From Hydrogenophaga sp. (lineage in GTDB: Bacteria > Pseudomonadota > Gammaproteobacteria > Burkholderiales > Burkholderiaceae_C), in assembly GCF_030651625.1 (NCBI RefSeq), contig NZ_JAUSCF010000012.1, forward strand, positions 62,001 to 126,000: a stretch of DNA of 64,000 nt. The letters run 5' to 3'. Position numbers and translations under genes: made by a program. How positions within the stretch are numbered: the stretch's first letter is position 1; the number at the start of each line of letters is the position of its first letter. Below the pieces are notes generated by a model. The model saw only the letters and a program-made list of their open reading frames with translations, was not told the origin of the DNA and did not search any database. Positions 7,905-16,976 of the stretch are shown one piece after another.

Positions 7905-9984
7905 GGAGGCGCCGAATATCGATGCATCCGCCCAGAAATTGAAATCTTCGGCTGCAGAAGAGGCTGCCAGCGAGATATCCAAATCAGAACGCGCACTGCG
8001 CGCAGAAATCTCTGCTCTGGAGCAGGAGCTCGAGCGGATCAAGACAGAACTGGCTGCCGTGAAAGGATCCACGATCTGGCGAGCGTCTGCCGTGATCAGA
8101 GCCCCTGCCATGTGGATCCTCGGGCTCCGGCATGGGTGGCGGCTTCTGCCAGGCGAGGTTGCCAGAAGGGGCGGCTGGTATCCACAGGCTTGCGAATGGT
8201 GGCGCGAGTTTCGCGCCTATGGCTGGGGCTACTTTCGGCACCTCGCAAATTACGAGAACAATCCTGGCCCCGGTTCGGGCGCAAACGACCGCAACGACTA
8301 TGCGGCATGGTTCGAACAGCGTCGCAAGCACGCACCAACAGACTCGCCCCCCTCTTTTGATCGTGCAGGCCCCTTGCTGTCGGTGGTGCTTCCGGTGTAC
8401 CGCCCGCCTCTTCATTTGCTCAAAGAAGCAATAGATTCTGTGATGTCCCAGTCATATTCCAACTGGGAACTGTGTATCGCCGACGATGCGTCCAACGACG
8501 AGAGCCTGACGGCCTACCTGGAAGACCTGCGAAAACAGCACACCAACATTCGCATTCACCTCCGCGAGCGCAATGGCCACATATCCGCTTGTAGCAACTC
8601 TGCATTGGCCTTGGCATCGGGGGAATTCATCGTTCTGCTGGATCAGGACGACCTGATACCCCCCCATGCCCTGGAAAGGGTCGTTGCATGCATCCAGGAG
8701 CATCCGGATGCAGGCATCATCTTCTCTGATGAGGACCGCATCGACGAGTCAGGCAGCCGGCGGCTGGGGGCATATTTCAAACCCGACTTCAACTACGACC
8801 TGTTCATCGGCCACAACCTGATCAGCCATCTGGGGGTCTACAGGCGCAGTCTTGTCACTGATGTGGGAGGATTTCGCGAGGGCCTGGAAGGTTCGCAAGA
8901 CTGGGATCTTGCGCTGCGCATACTGGAAAAAATCCAACCCTCCCAGGTGGTTCACATTCCTGAGGTGCTGTACCACTGGCGCGCCATACAGGGCAGTACC
9001 GCCCTGGCGCAATCGGAAAAAACCTACACATCCACGGCTGCGCGCAAAGCCATGGAAGATCACCTTGAACGCATGGGCGTTGCGGGAGAGGTGCTTGCAT
9101 CGACATACCTCCCGGCTTTCAACCGGGTCAGGTATGCATGGCGTCCAGAGTCCCGAACGGCCACGATTTTGGTCAGTTTTGACTACCCCGCCGACCAGCT
9201 CAGATCCATGCTGACCGACCTGATTGCGTGTGCGGGAGACGTGACCTGCGACATTGTCGTAGCGAGTTCACGCGGCTTGTCCACTGATCAGCTGCAGCCC
9301 ACCGACGCGCGCGAACCGCTTCGCATTCAAGTGGTTCCTGTGCCCGCCAGTGCTTCACCGGCACAAAGGCTCAACGCGATGATGGCGCATGCCAAGGGCC
9401 ACTTTGTTGCCATTCTCACCATGCCGCTGATCAAAGCCAGCGAAGCCTGGCTGGAGGAACTGGCCCGCATCGCAGGCCAACCCAGAGTGGGCTTTGCGGC
9501 ACCTCGAGTTGTCGATGGAGCCGGACTCAAGGACATTTTTGATCACGGCGGCATCCTCTTCACCGATGACATGCGCGCTGTGCATGCCCACAAGGGCTTG
9601 TTCACCTACATGACGGGCTACGCCGGCCGTGCAATCCTCCAACAATCGTTCACGGCGGTTTCACCCGCGTTGGTCGTTGCCCGGCGTGAACTGCTGAGCG
9701 GACCGGCTCCCTTCGGCACCGCCTTTGGCGGGCGGCTCGACCTGGTCGACAAATCCCTGGCGCTTCATCACCAGGGCCTTGCCAACGTCTGGACGCCCGA
9801 GGTGGAGATACGCTTCAACGACCTGCGGTTTGCCGGCCGCGCAAACTTACTGACCGAGCTGGGCCCATTTGGCACCCGCCGCCGAGCCTGGGAAGCCAAG
9901 TGGACTCGTCGACTGCCCGACCCCGCCTACAACCGCAACCTGTCCCCCGACGGAGACTTCTCCCTGAATTGGCGTCTTCAATGA
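7897..9984 (+). CDS. coiled-coil GT2 glycosyltransferase, two-domain
   Basis: Roughly 695 residues. The N-terminus is a coiled coil (EISALEQELERIKTELAAVK) ending in GSTIWRAS, a variant of the S-x-x-W-R motif that precedes many polysaccharide GT2 proteins. The GT2 core starts LLSVVLPVYRPP, with DDAS and the DQDD metal-binding motif. Its C-terminal half has TSTAARKAMEDHLER, then a second Rossmann-like segment with RVGFAAPRVV that lacks a clear DXD and may be degenerate. ATG 7897 has GGAA seven bases upstream; ATG 7882 is also possible but has no such site. It overlaps the preceding gene and couples to the next by ATGA. Confidence 0.8.
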   Translation: MSREAPNIDASAQKLKSSAAEEAASEISKSERALRAEISALEQELERIKTELAAVKGSTIWRASAVIRAPAMWILGLRHGWRLLPGEVARRGGWYPQACEWWREFRAYGWGYFRHLANYENNPGPGSGANDRNDYAAWFEQRRKHAPTDSPPSFDRAGPLLSVVLPVYRPPLHLLKEAIDSVMSQSYSNWELCIADDASNDESLTAYLEDLRKQHTNIRIHLRERNGHISACSNSALALASGEFIVLLDQDDLIPPHALERVVACIQEHPDAGIIFSDEDRIDESGSRRLGAYFKPDFNYDLFIGHNLISHLGVYRRSLVTDVGGFREGLEGSQDWDLALRILEKIQPSQVVHIPEVLYHWRAIQGSTALAQSEKTYTSTAARKAMEDHLERMGVAGEVLASTYLPAFNRVRYAWRPESRTATILVSFDYPADQLRSMLTDLIACAGDVTCDIVVASSRGLSTDQLQPTDAREPLRIQVVPVPASASPAQRLNAMMAHAKGHFVAILTMPLIKASEAWLEELARIAGQPRVGFAAPRVVDGAGLKDIFDHGGILFTDDMRAVHAHKGLFTYMTGYAGRAILQQSFTAVSPALVVARRELLSGPAPFGTAFGGRLDLVDKSLALHHQGLANVWTPEVEIRFNDLRFAGRANLLTELGPFGTRRRAWEAKWTRRLPDPAYNRNLSPDGDFSLNWRLQ

Positions 9985-10916
9985 CCGAAGTACCAGCCCA
10001 TTTGGGTGCGCCCTTTGCCGAACCCCGTGTGTGCGCCATCGTGGTGACCTACCAACCGGAGCTTCCGGTGCTCACCCCGCTGCTGGAGCAACTGGACGCC
10101 GCAGGCTGCGACTTCATCGTCATCGACAACGGCTCCTCAAACTCAGGCGAGATTCAGGCGGTTCTGAACGGCAAATTGCACGCACTGGGCTTCATCGAGA
10201 ATGGGCGCAACATTGGACAGGCCGCAGCGCTGAATGTGGCTCTGGACAAGGTAAAGATCCATGGGCACGAGCTGGCCTTGTTGTTTGACCAGGACAGCAG
10301 CATTGGCCCTGATTTCGTGAGTCGCATGCTGCGCGCATGGGGTGAAGCGCAACGGGTGAAGCCTGACCACGTCGCCGCCATTGGCCCCCGTCTGGTGGAG
10401 CCCCGTTCCGGGCGAAGAATGCCCTTCAGGACCTTTCATCGTCTGCTGGAAAAGAAGGAAACGCGCGTGCGCGCCGATGCAGACCTGATCGAAACCGCCT
10501 TTCTCATCACTTCAGGTTCGCTCATTTCAATGGTTGCACTTGGTCGCATCGGTGCCATGCGCAGCGACTACTTTATTGACAACGTCGATCTTGAATGGTG
10601 CTTCCGTGCCCGTGCCAGCGGCTTCGAGCTTTATGGCACAGATCACGCCACCCTGCAGCACCGCATAGGAGAAGACAGCAGCAATCCGCTGGTCCGCCAC
10701 GGCATCGTGGTACAGCACAGTGCGCTGCGCTACTACTACTCCACCCGCAACCGTCTTCATCTGCACCAACAGCCCTACACCCCAACGGTATGGCGCATCA
10801 AGGACACCACCCGCTTTGTCCTCAAGTCTCTGTATCTTCTGGCGGTTTCTCGGGAAAGAAAAGCATTCTGGCTAAGTCTGCGGCGGGCGCTGCGCGATGT
10901 AAAGCAACTCACATGA
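9981..10916 (+). CDS. GT2 glycosyltransferase, rhamnosyltransferase-like
   Basis: 311 residues, GT-A fold. It begins with VCAIVVTYQPE and IVIDNGSSN, then LLFDQDSSIG, where the DXD-like motif is DQD, and later YFIDNVDLEWCFRARASG. This resembles the RfbF/RfbN group of rhamnosyltransferases, consistent with the dTDP-rhamnose genes downstream. The open frame continues upstream to 9900, but ATG 9981 forms an exact ATGA overlap with the preceding stop and starts just before the Rossmann strand. Donor dTDP-rhamnose is inferred from family and context. Confidence 0.82.
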   Translation: MTEVPAHLGAPFAEPRVCAIVVTYQPELPVLTPLLEQLDAAGCDFIVIDNGSSNSGEIQAVLNGKLHALGFIENGRNIGQAAALNVALDKVKIHGHELALLFDQDSSIGPDFVSRMLRAWGEAQRVKPDHVAAIGPRLVEPRSGRRMPFRTFHRLLEKKETRVRADADLIETAFLITSGSLISMVALGRIGAMRSDYFIDNVDLEWCFRARASGFELYGTDHATLQHRIGEDSSNPLVRHGIVVQHSALRYYYSTRNRLHLHQQPYTPTVWRIKDTTRFVLKSLYLLAVSRERKAFWLSLRRALRDVKQLT

Positions 10917-11941
10917 CGATTCAGGCCCGCCTTACCCCCCACCCCACGCAGGTCAATGCGCGCATCGTCGTCTTGTTGCCCCTGTATAACGGTGCGAAGT
11001 TCCTGCGTCCGCAGCTGGACTCCATCCTGGCGCAGAGTTTCGAAAACACCCTCATTCTGTGCCGTGACGACGGGTCTCGCGATGACTCACCCCAGATCGT
11101 CGCAGAGTACGCCAGTCTCCACCCCGAAAGATTTGTCCTGTTGCAGGACTCCCTCGGCAACCTTGGGGCAAGAGGCAGCTTTTCTTGTCTGATGGAAGCA
11201 GCCCTGCGTTTGACGGAAAACGCCGCTCAGACCGGCCTCATCAGCTACTTTGCCCTGGCTGACCAAGACGACATCTGGCACCCGCAAAAACTCGCGCGTC
11301 TTTTGGATGAGATGCTGTCGCTCGAAACGAATCACACATCTGAGCCGGCGCTGGTCCACGGTGACCTTCGGGTCGTTGATGAGAACGGTCGCGAAATTGC
11401 GCCATCCATGGCTTCGTACCAGGGATTGCGCCCGGAGCTCGACAGCCTGGCTGCCCAGCTCATCAGCAATACGGTCACGGGTTGCACCGCCCTGATGAAC
11501 CGGGCATTGCTGGAGCTCAGCACCCCGGTGCCACCCGCAGCGATCATGCACGACTGGTGGATATCGCTCGTGGCCAGTGCCTTTGGACGCCGGGTGTATC
11601 TGGAAGAGACCCTGGCGGACTATCGCCAACACGGCAACAACACCATTGGTGCCAAAGAATGGACGCAGCGCCATCGCTACCAAATGAAGCCCGGTCTGGC
11701 CTCGTTACCCAAGAACATCTATCACGTCATGCGCGTGCTGGTGATCATGTCCCAGCGAATGTTCGACGACGAGCACAATGAAGCGTTCCAGAACACCGCC
11801 CGCCAGGCGAAGGCATTCAAGGACTATTTTGGGCATCGGCTGCCGCTGGGTGGGCGCATCACGGTCCGATTCGCCTGCGGGATGGGCATTCATTTTCCTC
11901 CGCTGCAGCGCCTGCTCTTCAAGACATTGCGGCACCTATGA
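10913..11941 (+). CDS. GT2 glycosyltransferase
   Basis: 342-residue GT-A enzyme. Motifs are RIVVLLPLYNGAKFL, the acidic DDGSRDD, ALADQDDIWHP with the DQDD metal-binding signature, and MHDWWISL before ADYRQHGNNTIG. The DQDDIW plus YRQHGNN pattern is typical of the RfbF/WbbN-like O-antigen rhamnosyl or galactosyl transferases. The start is set by the ATGA overlap with the previous gene; the longer upstream frame is that gene's shadow. It is coupled to the next GT2 by another 4-base overlap, so four transferases form one translational chain. Confidence 0.82.
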   Translation: MTIQARLTPHPTQVNARIVVLLPLYNGAKFLRPQLDSILAQSFENTLILCRDDGSRDDSPQIVAEYASLHPERFVLLQDSLGNLGARGSFSCLMEAALRLTENAAQTGLISYFALADQDDIWHPQKLARLLDEMLSLETNHTSEPALVHGDLRVVDENGREIAPSMASYQGLRPELDSLAAQLISNTVTGCTALMNRALLELSTPVPPAAIMHDWWISLVASAFGRRVYLEETLADYRQHGNNTIGAKEWTQRHRYQMKPGLASLPKNIYHVMRVLVIMSQRMFDDEHNEAFQNTARQAKAFKDYFGHRLPLGGRITVRFACGMGIHFPPLQRLLFKTLRHL

Positions 11942-12693
11942 GCCTCTGCCTCTCAGTCGTCAGCCACGGTCAAGCCGGCCTGGCCAACCTGTTGCTGGAC
12001 GACTTGAACCATGCCACGCATCCGCAGCAACTTGTGCTTACAAAGAATATCCCTGAACAAGAGGCCTTTCTGACCGGCGGCTTGCCGGTCAAGCACATCA
12101 CCAATGCCCATCCATTGGGTTTTGGTGCCAATCACAATCAGGCGTTCCGCTACTGCGAAGAAGAGTTCTTCTGCGTTGCCAATCCAGACATTCGCCTGAC
12201 ACAGGATCCGTTTCCGACCTTGATCAGCTGCATGCACGAGGATCCCAGCATCGGCGTGATCGCGCCCCGGGTGATCAACCCCAGCGGACAAGCAGAAGAC
12301 AGCGCCCGGCAATTTCCGGCACCTGCCGGGCTGCTGCGCAAGGCACTTGGCGGTCATGATGGCCGTATGCCACTTGTGCCAGGGCCGCAGAACAAACCCA
12401 TACCGGTGGACTGGAATGCAGGCATGTTCCTTGTGTTCCGGGCATCCGCATTTCGCTCTGTGGGAGGCTTCGATGATAAATTCCACCTCTACTACGAAGA
12501 TGTGGACATTTGCGCACGCCTCTGGAAGACAGGCTGGAAAGTCGCGGTGAGCCCGAGCGCAGTGGTTGTACATGCCGCACAACGAGCCAGCCGCCGAAAG
12601 CCTCGCTACATGGCATGGCATGCCGCCAGCATGGTCCGTTTTTTTGCCAAACACCTCTGGCGGCTGCCTCACACCACGGTAGATCGTGGTTAG
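11938..12693 (+). CDS. WbbL-like GT2 rhamnosyltransferase
   Basis: 251 residues. It has the compact layout of WbbL/RfbF-type rhamnosyltransferases: CLSVVSHGQAG at the N-terminus, NHNQAFRYC with FFCVANPDI in place of the usual NND motif, then DWNAGMFLVFRASAF followed by GGFDDKFHLYYEDVDICARL. The YYEDVD segment holds the catalytic acidic residues. These enzymes add a single L-rhamnose, often an adaptor residue between primer and repeat unit. It overlaps the previous gene by ATGA and ends 67 bases before rfbB, where a new ribosome-binding site begins. Confidence 0.82.
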   Translation: MSLCLSVVSHGQAGLANLLLDDLNHATHPQQLVLTKNIPEQEAFLTGGLPVKHITNAHPLGFGANHNQAFRYCEEEFFCVANPDIRLTQDPFPTLISCMHEDPSIGVIAPRVINPSGQAEDSARQFPAPAGLLRKALGGHDGRMPLVPGPQNKPIPVDWNAGMFLVFRASAFRSVGGFDDKFHLYYEDVDICARLWKTGWKVAVSPSAVVVHAAQRASRRKPRYMAWHAASMVRFFAKHLWRLPHTTVDRG

Positions 12694-12748
12694 TAGACCC
12701 AACCCCATTCTTCGCATTGAGGCGGGGCATCTTTGCCCTACACCCTAC

Positions 12749-12753
12749 AGGAG
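12749..12753 (+). promoter_or_regulatory. ribosome-binding site of rfbB
   Basis: AGGAG lies six bases before the ATG at 12760. It fixes the rfbB start there rather than at the in-frame TTG at 12733, because the dehydratase family starts with this short [12 protein letters not shown] sequence. Confidence 0.8.
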
Positions 12754-12759
12754 TTCTTG

Positions 12760-13824
12760 ATGATTTTCGTGACCGGAGCCGCTGGCTTCATTGGCGCCAA
12801 CTTCGTGCTCGACTGGCTCGCCCAGAACAACGAGCCAGTCGTCAACCTCGACAAGCTGACCTACGCAGGCAACCTGCAAAGCCTGGAGAGCCTGCAAGGC
12901 GATGCCCGCCACGTGTTCGTGCACGGCGACATTGGTGACCGCACGCTGGTTGACGCGCTACTGGCGGAACACCAGCCACGCGCCATCGTCAATTTTGCAG
13001 CCGAAAGCCATGTGGACCGATCCATCCATGGGCCCGAAGACTTCATCCAGACCAACGTGGTCGGCACCTTTCACCTGTTGGAAGCGGTGCGGGCCTACTG
13101 GGGCGGCCTGGAGGGTGCAGCCAAGACCGATTTCCGCTTTCTGCACGTGTCCACCGACGAGGTCTACGGCACACTGGGTGCGGGGGATGCCCCCTTCACG
13201 GAAACCACGGCCTACGAACCCAACAGCCCCTATTCGGCCAGCAAAGCCGCCAGCGACCACCTGGTGCGCGCCTACCACCACACCTACGGCCTGCCGGTGC
13301 TGACCACCAACTGTTCCAACAACTACGGCCCGTACCACTTCCCCGAAAAGCTCATTCCGCTGATGATCGTCAACGCTCTGGCTGGCAAGCCGCTGCCGGT
13401 GTATGGCGACGGCATGCAGATCCGGGACTGGCTGTACGTGAAAGACCACTGCAGCGCCATCCGCCGGGTGCTTGAAGCCGGTCGCATCGGTGAAACCTAC
13501 AACGTGGGTGGCTGGAACGAAAAGCCCAACATTGAGATCGTCAACACCGTGTGTGCGCTGCTCGACGAACTGAGCCCCCGTGCCGATGGCAAGCCCTACG
13601 CCAGCCAGATCACCTACGTCAAGGACCGTCCCGGGCACGACCGCCGTTACGCGATCGACGCCAACAAGATCCACCAGGAACTCGGCTGGAAGCCCGCCGA
13701 AACCTTCGAGACCGGCATCCGCAAAACCGTGCAGTGGTACCTTGATAACACTGCCTGGGTCGCGGCGGTGCAAAGCGGCGACTACCGCAACTGGATCGGC
13801 AAGCAGTACGGGGCCACCGCATGA
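12760..13824 (+). CDS. rfbB: dTDP-glucose 4,6-dehydratase
   Basis: 354 residues, usual family length. Extended SDR enzyme that converts dTDP-D-glucose to dTDP-4-keto-6-deoxyglucose, the second step of dTDP-L-rhamnose synthesis, in the cytoplasm. Visible features are the NAD motif GAAGFIG (residues 6-12), [12 protein letters not shown] with the active-site Thr-Asp-Glu, and [10 protein letters not shown], which carries the catalytic Y-x3-[20 protein letters not shown] is the diagnostic RmlB stretch. First of four adjacent rhamnose genes; its stop overlaps rfbD by four bases. Confidence 0.97.
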   Translation: MIFVTGAAGFIGANFVLDWLAQNNEPVVNLDKLTYAGNLQSLESLQGDARHVFVHGDIGDRTLVDALLAEHQPRAIVNFAAESHVDRSIHGPEDFIQTNVVGTFHLLEAVRAYWGGLEGAAKTDFRFLHVSTDEVYGTLGAGDAPFTETTAYEPNSPYSASKAASDHLVRAYHHTYGLPVLTTNCSNNYGPYHFPEKLIPLMIVNALAGKPLPVYGDGMQIRDWLYVKDHCSAIRRVLEAGRIGETYNVGGWNEKPNIEIVNTVCALLDELSPRADGKPYASQITYVKDRPGHDRRYAIDANKIHQELGWKPAETFETGIRKTVQWYLDNTAWVAAVQSGDYRNWIGKQYGATA

Positions 13825-14708
13825 ACATCCTGTTGACGGGCAAGAACGGCCAGGTGGGGTTCGAGCTGCAGCGCGCGCTGGCGCCGCTGGGCACGGTGCA
13901 TGCGGTTGGCTCGGCAGACTGTGATCTGTCTGACGCGAATGCCTTGCGTGCCCTTATCCAGTCTGTCAAACCACAATTGATCGTCAACCCGGCGGCCTAC
14001 ACGGCGGTCGACCGTGCAGAGTCCGAGAAGGAGAAAGCCAGGGCGGTGAACACGGTGGCGCCAGGCGTCATGGGCGAAGAGGCCGAGAGTCTGGGCGCGG
14101 CCGTGATCCACTTTTCAACCGACTACGTGTTTGATGGCAACCAGGCCACGCCGTACAAGGAATCCGATGCGGTGGGTCCGCAATCGGTATACGGGCAGAC
14201 CAAGCTCGATGGCGAACGCGCGCTGGCCCAGGCCACACCGCACCATGTGATCCTGCGCACCAGCTGGGTGGTGGGCGCACATGGCGGCAATTTTGCCAAG
14301 ACCATGCTCAGGCTGGCAGCTGAGCGAGACGAGCTCAAGGTGGTGGCCGATCAGTTCGGCGCGCCCACCTCCGCCGCCCTGCTGGCCGACGTGACCGCGC
14401 ACCTTGCGCGCCAGCTCCAGCGCGAAGGCACCAACGCATTCCCCTTCGGCACCTACCACCTGGCGGCCGGTGGCGAAACATCGTGGCACGAATACGCCCG
14501 GTTCGTGATTGGCGAAGCGGTCAAGGCGGGCAAAGCGATCAAGGCCACACCCGAACGGGTGCTGCCGATCCCGGCATCGGCATACCCCACGCCAGCCAAG
14601 CGCCCCCAAAACTCGCGTATGGACACTTCGCTCTTCCAGAGCACCTTTGGCCTGCAACTGCCTCACTGGCAGCAAGGCGTGAGCCACATCCTTCAACAAA
14701 TCCTGTGA
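13821..14708 (+). CDS. rfbD: dTDP-4-dehydrorhamnose reductase
   Basis: 295 residues. NADPH-dependent reductase of the last step, giving dTDP-L-rhamnose. Seen: [16 protein letters not shown] with the G-x2-G-x2-G nucleotide motif, [22 protein letters not shown], and YGQTKLDGE with catalytic Tyr and Lys. The C-terminus has the substrate-binding RPQNSRMDT. It is coupled to rfbB (ATGA), eight bases before rfbA. Full length with no visible damage. Confidence 0.97.
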   Translation: MNILLTGKNGQVGFELQRALAPLGTVHAVGSADCDLSDANALRALIQSVKPQLIVNPAAYTAVDRAESEKEKARAVNTVAPGVMGEEAESLGAAVIHFSTDYVFDGNQATPYKESDAVGPQSVYGQTKLDGERALAQATPHHVILRTSWVVGAHGGNFAKTMLRLAAERDELKVVADQFGAPTSAALLADVTAHLARQLQREGTNAFPFGTYHLAAGGETSWHEYARFVIGEAVKAGKAIKATPERVLPIPASAYPTPAKRPQNSRMDTSLFQSTFGLQLPHWQQGVSHILQQIL

Positions 14709-14716
14709 AGACCCCC

Positions 14717-15598
14717 ATGCAAAGAAAAGGCATCATCCTGGCGGGCGGTTCCGGCACCCGTTTGTACCCCGTCACGCAAGCAGTGAGCAAGCAGCTGATG
14801 CCGGTGTACGACAAACCCATGGTGTACTACCCGCTCAGCACCCTGATGCTGGCCGGTATCCGCGACATCCTCATCATTTCAACACCGCAAGACACCCCGC
14901 GCTTTACTGATCTGCTGGGCGACGGCAGCCAGTGGGGCCTGAACATCCAGTACGCCGTGCAGCCCAGCCCGGACGGGCTGGCCCAAGCCTTCATCATCGG
15001 TGAATCGTTCATCGGCAACAGCCCCTCTTCGCTGGTGCTGGGCGACAACATCTTCTACGGACACGACTTCGCCGAGCTGCTGCGCAGTGCCAGCGAACGC
15101 CCCGATGGCGCCACCGTGTTCGCCTACCACGTGCACGACCCCGAGCGCTACGGCGTGGCCGAGTTTGATCCCAGCGGCAAAGTGCTCAGCCTGGAAGAAA
15201 AGCCCGCGCAGCCCAAAAGCAACTTCGCGGTCACCGGCCTGTACTTCTACGATAACCAGGTCGTGGAGATGGCCAAGCACCTGAAGCCTTCGCCCCGAGG
15301 CGAACTGGAGATCACCGACCTCAACCGCCTCTACCTGGACAAGAACGAACTGCACGTGGAACTGATGGGCCGCGGCTACGCCTGGCTGGACACCGGCACG
15401 CACGACAGCCTGCTGGAAGCCGGCCAGTTCATCGCGACCCTGGAAAAGCGCCAGGGCCTGAAGGTGGCCTGCCCAGAAGAAATCGCCTACCGCGCCCGCT
15501 GGATCAGCGCCGAGCAATTGGCAGGCCTGGCCAAGCCACTGGCCAAAAATGGCTACGGACAGTATCTGCTGCAAATCCTCAAAGAAGCCCAAGTCTGA
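14717..15598 (+). CDS. rfbA: glucose-1-phosphate thymidylyltransferase
   Basis: 293 residues. First step of the pathway: dTTP plus glucose-1-phosphate to dTDP-glucose. The N-terminus [18 protein letters not shown] holds the nucleotidyltransferase signature, followed by [19 protein letters not shown] carries the metal-binding Asp, and [11 protein letters not shown] is conserved. The open frame extends far upstream, but ATG 14717 gives the family start. Its product is the substrate of RfbB. Glucose-1-phosphate could come from the phosphohexomutase at 43981-45363. Confidence 0.97.
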   Translation: MQRKGIILAGGSGTRLYPVTQAVSKQLMPVYDKPMVYYPLSTLMLAGIRDILIISTPQDTPRFTDLLGDGSQWGLNIQYAVQPSPDGLAQAFIIGESFIGNSPSSLVLGDNIFYGHDFAELLRSASERPDGATVFAYHVHDPERYGVAEFDPSGKVLSLEEKPAQPKSNFAVTGLYFYDNQVVEMAKHLKPSPRGELEITDLNRLYLDKNELHVELMGRGYAWLDTGTHDSLLEAGQFIATLEKRQGLKVACPEEIAYRARWISAEQLAGLAKPLAKNGYGQYLLQILKEAQV

Positions 15599-15603
15599 TC
15601 ATC

Positions 15604-16149
15604 ATGAACGCCACTCCGCTTGCCATTCCAGAAGTCATCCTGTTTGAACCCAAAGTCTTTGGCGACGACCGGGGCTTCTTTTTCGAGAGCTTCAACCAGG
15701 CCCGCTTTGAAGAAGCCGTGGGCCATGCAGTGAGCTTCGTGCAGGACAACCACTCCAAGTCCACCAAAGGCGTGCTGCGCGGCCTGCATTACCAGATTCA
15801 GCAACCGCAAGGCAAGCTGGTGCGGGTGGCTCAAGGCGAAGTGTTCGACGTGGCGGTGGACATCCGACGCTCGTCGCCCACGTTCGGAAAATGGGTGGGC
15901 GCGCTGCTAAGCGCCGAGAACAAGCACCAGCTGTGGGTGCCCGAAGGCTTCGCCCATGGCTTTGTGGTACTGAGCGAGACCGCAGAGTTTCTCTACAAGA
16001 CGACCAATTACTACGCCCCGGCATTTGAGCGCAGCATTAAATGGAACGACCTGGACATCGGCATCGACTGGCCGATCGACCAGGCCCCACTTCTTTCGGC
16101 TAAGGATCAGGCCGGCGCAACACTGGCCGCCGGAGAGGTGTTTGCTTGA
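15604..16149 (+). CDS. rfbC: dTDP-4-dehydrorhamnose 3,5-epimerase
   Basis: 181 residues, cupin-fold RmlC. It epimerises C3 and C5 of dTDP-4-keto-6-deoxyglucose. Diagnostic segments are DDRGFFFESFN, VQDNHSKSTKGVLRGLHYQ with the catalytic His, GEVFDVAVDIRRSSPTFGKW and WVPEGFAHGFVVLS. Five bases separate it from rfbA, and its stop overlaps the TTG start of wzm. The gene order B-D-A-C and tight spacing argue for one transcript with the exporter genes. Confidence 0.97.
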   Translation: MNATPLAIPEVILFEPKVFGDDRGFFFESFNQARFEEAVGHAVSFVQDNHSKSTKGVLRGLHYQIQQPQGKLVRVAQGEVFDVAVDIRRSSPTFGKWVGALLSAENKHQLWVPEGFAHGFVVLSETAEFLYKTTNYYAPAFERSIKWNDLDIGIDWPIDQAPLLSAKDQAGATLAAGEVFA

Positions 16150-16976
16150 ACCCTCACCTCCAGCCGAGCGTGTCGCCTCTGGGGTTGGCAAGAAGCATCT
16201 GGTCGAACCGGGCATTAATCGCCTCGCTAACGAAGAGGGAGATTTCGGGGCGCTACAAGGGATCCATTTTTGGTGTCTTCTGGTCTCTCCTGAGCCCCTT
16301 GCTCATGCTCACGGTTTTCACCTTCGTTTTCGGCGAGATATTCCAGGCCCGCTGGGCAGGTGCCCAGGTCGCAGGTCGCCTTGATTTCGCTGCGGCGCTT
16401 TTTGCTGGCTTGCTGATCTACAACTTCTTTTCGGAATGCCTGGCGAAGGCGCCACAGCTCATCCTGAGCAACCCAAACTACGTCAAGAAGGTCATCTTCC
16501 CGCTGGAAGTCCTTGCCATCGTCGCCGTCAACGCGGCGCTGTTTCATCTGGCCGTCGCCTGCCTGGTCCTGACGGTGCTGGTGTTTTTTTCTGGCTGGAC
16601 ACTCGGCGCTGGCATCCTGTGCGTGCCGCTCATCCTGATACCCCTGGTTCTGCTCGTCCTGGGTCTCACCTGGTTCGTCTCGGCGCTGGGCGTCTATCTG
16701 CGCGACGTCTCCCAGATCATTGCTCCAGCGCTCACGGCCATGCTGTTTCTGAGCCCGGTGTTCTACCCGCTGTCTTCCGTACCGGCAAAAATGGAATGGT
16801 TGTTCATGGCCAACCCCGTCACCTTCATCATCGAGCAGGTGCGCGCCGTGATGCTGCACCAACAATCACCCAACCTGGCGGGCTTGACGCTCTATGGGCT
16901 GATCGGGCTGGCTTCGGCGTGGCTGGGTTTCATGTTTTTCCAGAAGACCCGCAGAGGATTCTCCGATGTCCTCTGA
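16146..16976 (+). CDS. wzm: ABC-2 polysaccharide export permease
   Basis: 276-residue membrane subunit of an O-antigen/teichoic-acid type ABC exporter in the inner membrane. About six helices are seen, and the amphipathic N-terminus contains LTKREISGRYKGSIFGVFWS, the typical Wzm interface sequence. LRDVSQIIAPALTAMLFLSPVFYP is the conserved fifth-helix region. Translation probably begins at a TTG (16146) overlapping the rfbC stop, with GGAGAGG about eight bases upstream. It pairs with the ATPase encoded right after it, with an 11-base overlap. Confidence 0.92.
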   Translation: MNPHLQPSVSPLGLARSIWSNRALIASLTKREISGRYKGSIFGVFWSLLSPLLMLTVFTFVFGEIFQARWAGAQVAGRLDFAAALFAGLLIYNFFSECLAKAPQLILSNPNYVKKVIFPLEVLAIVAVNAALFHLAVACLVLTVLVFFSGWTLGAGILCVPLILIPLVLLVLGLTWFVSALGVYLRDVSQIIAPALTAMLFLSPVFYPLSSVPAKMEWLFMANPVTFIIEQVRAVMLHQQSPNLAGLTLYGLIGLASAWLGFMFFQKTRRGFSDVL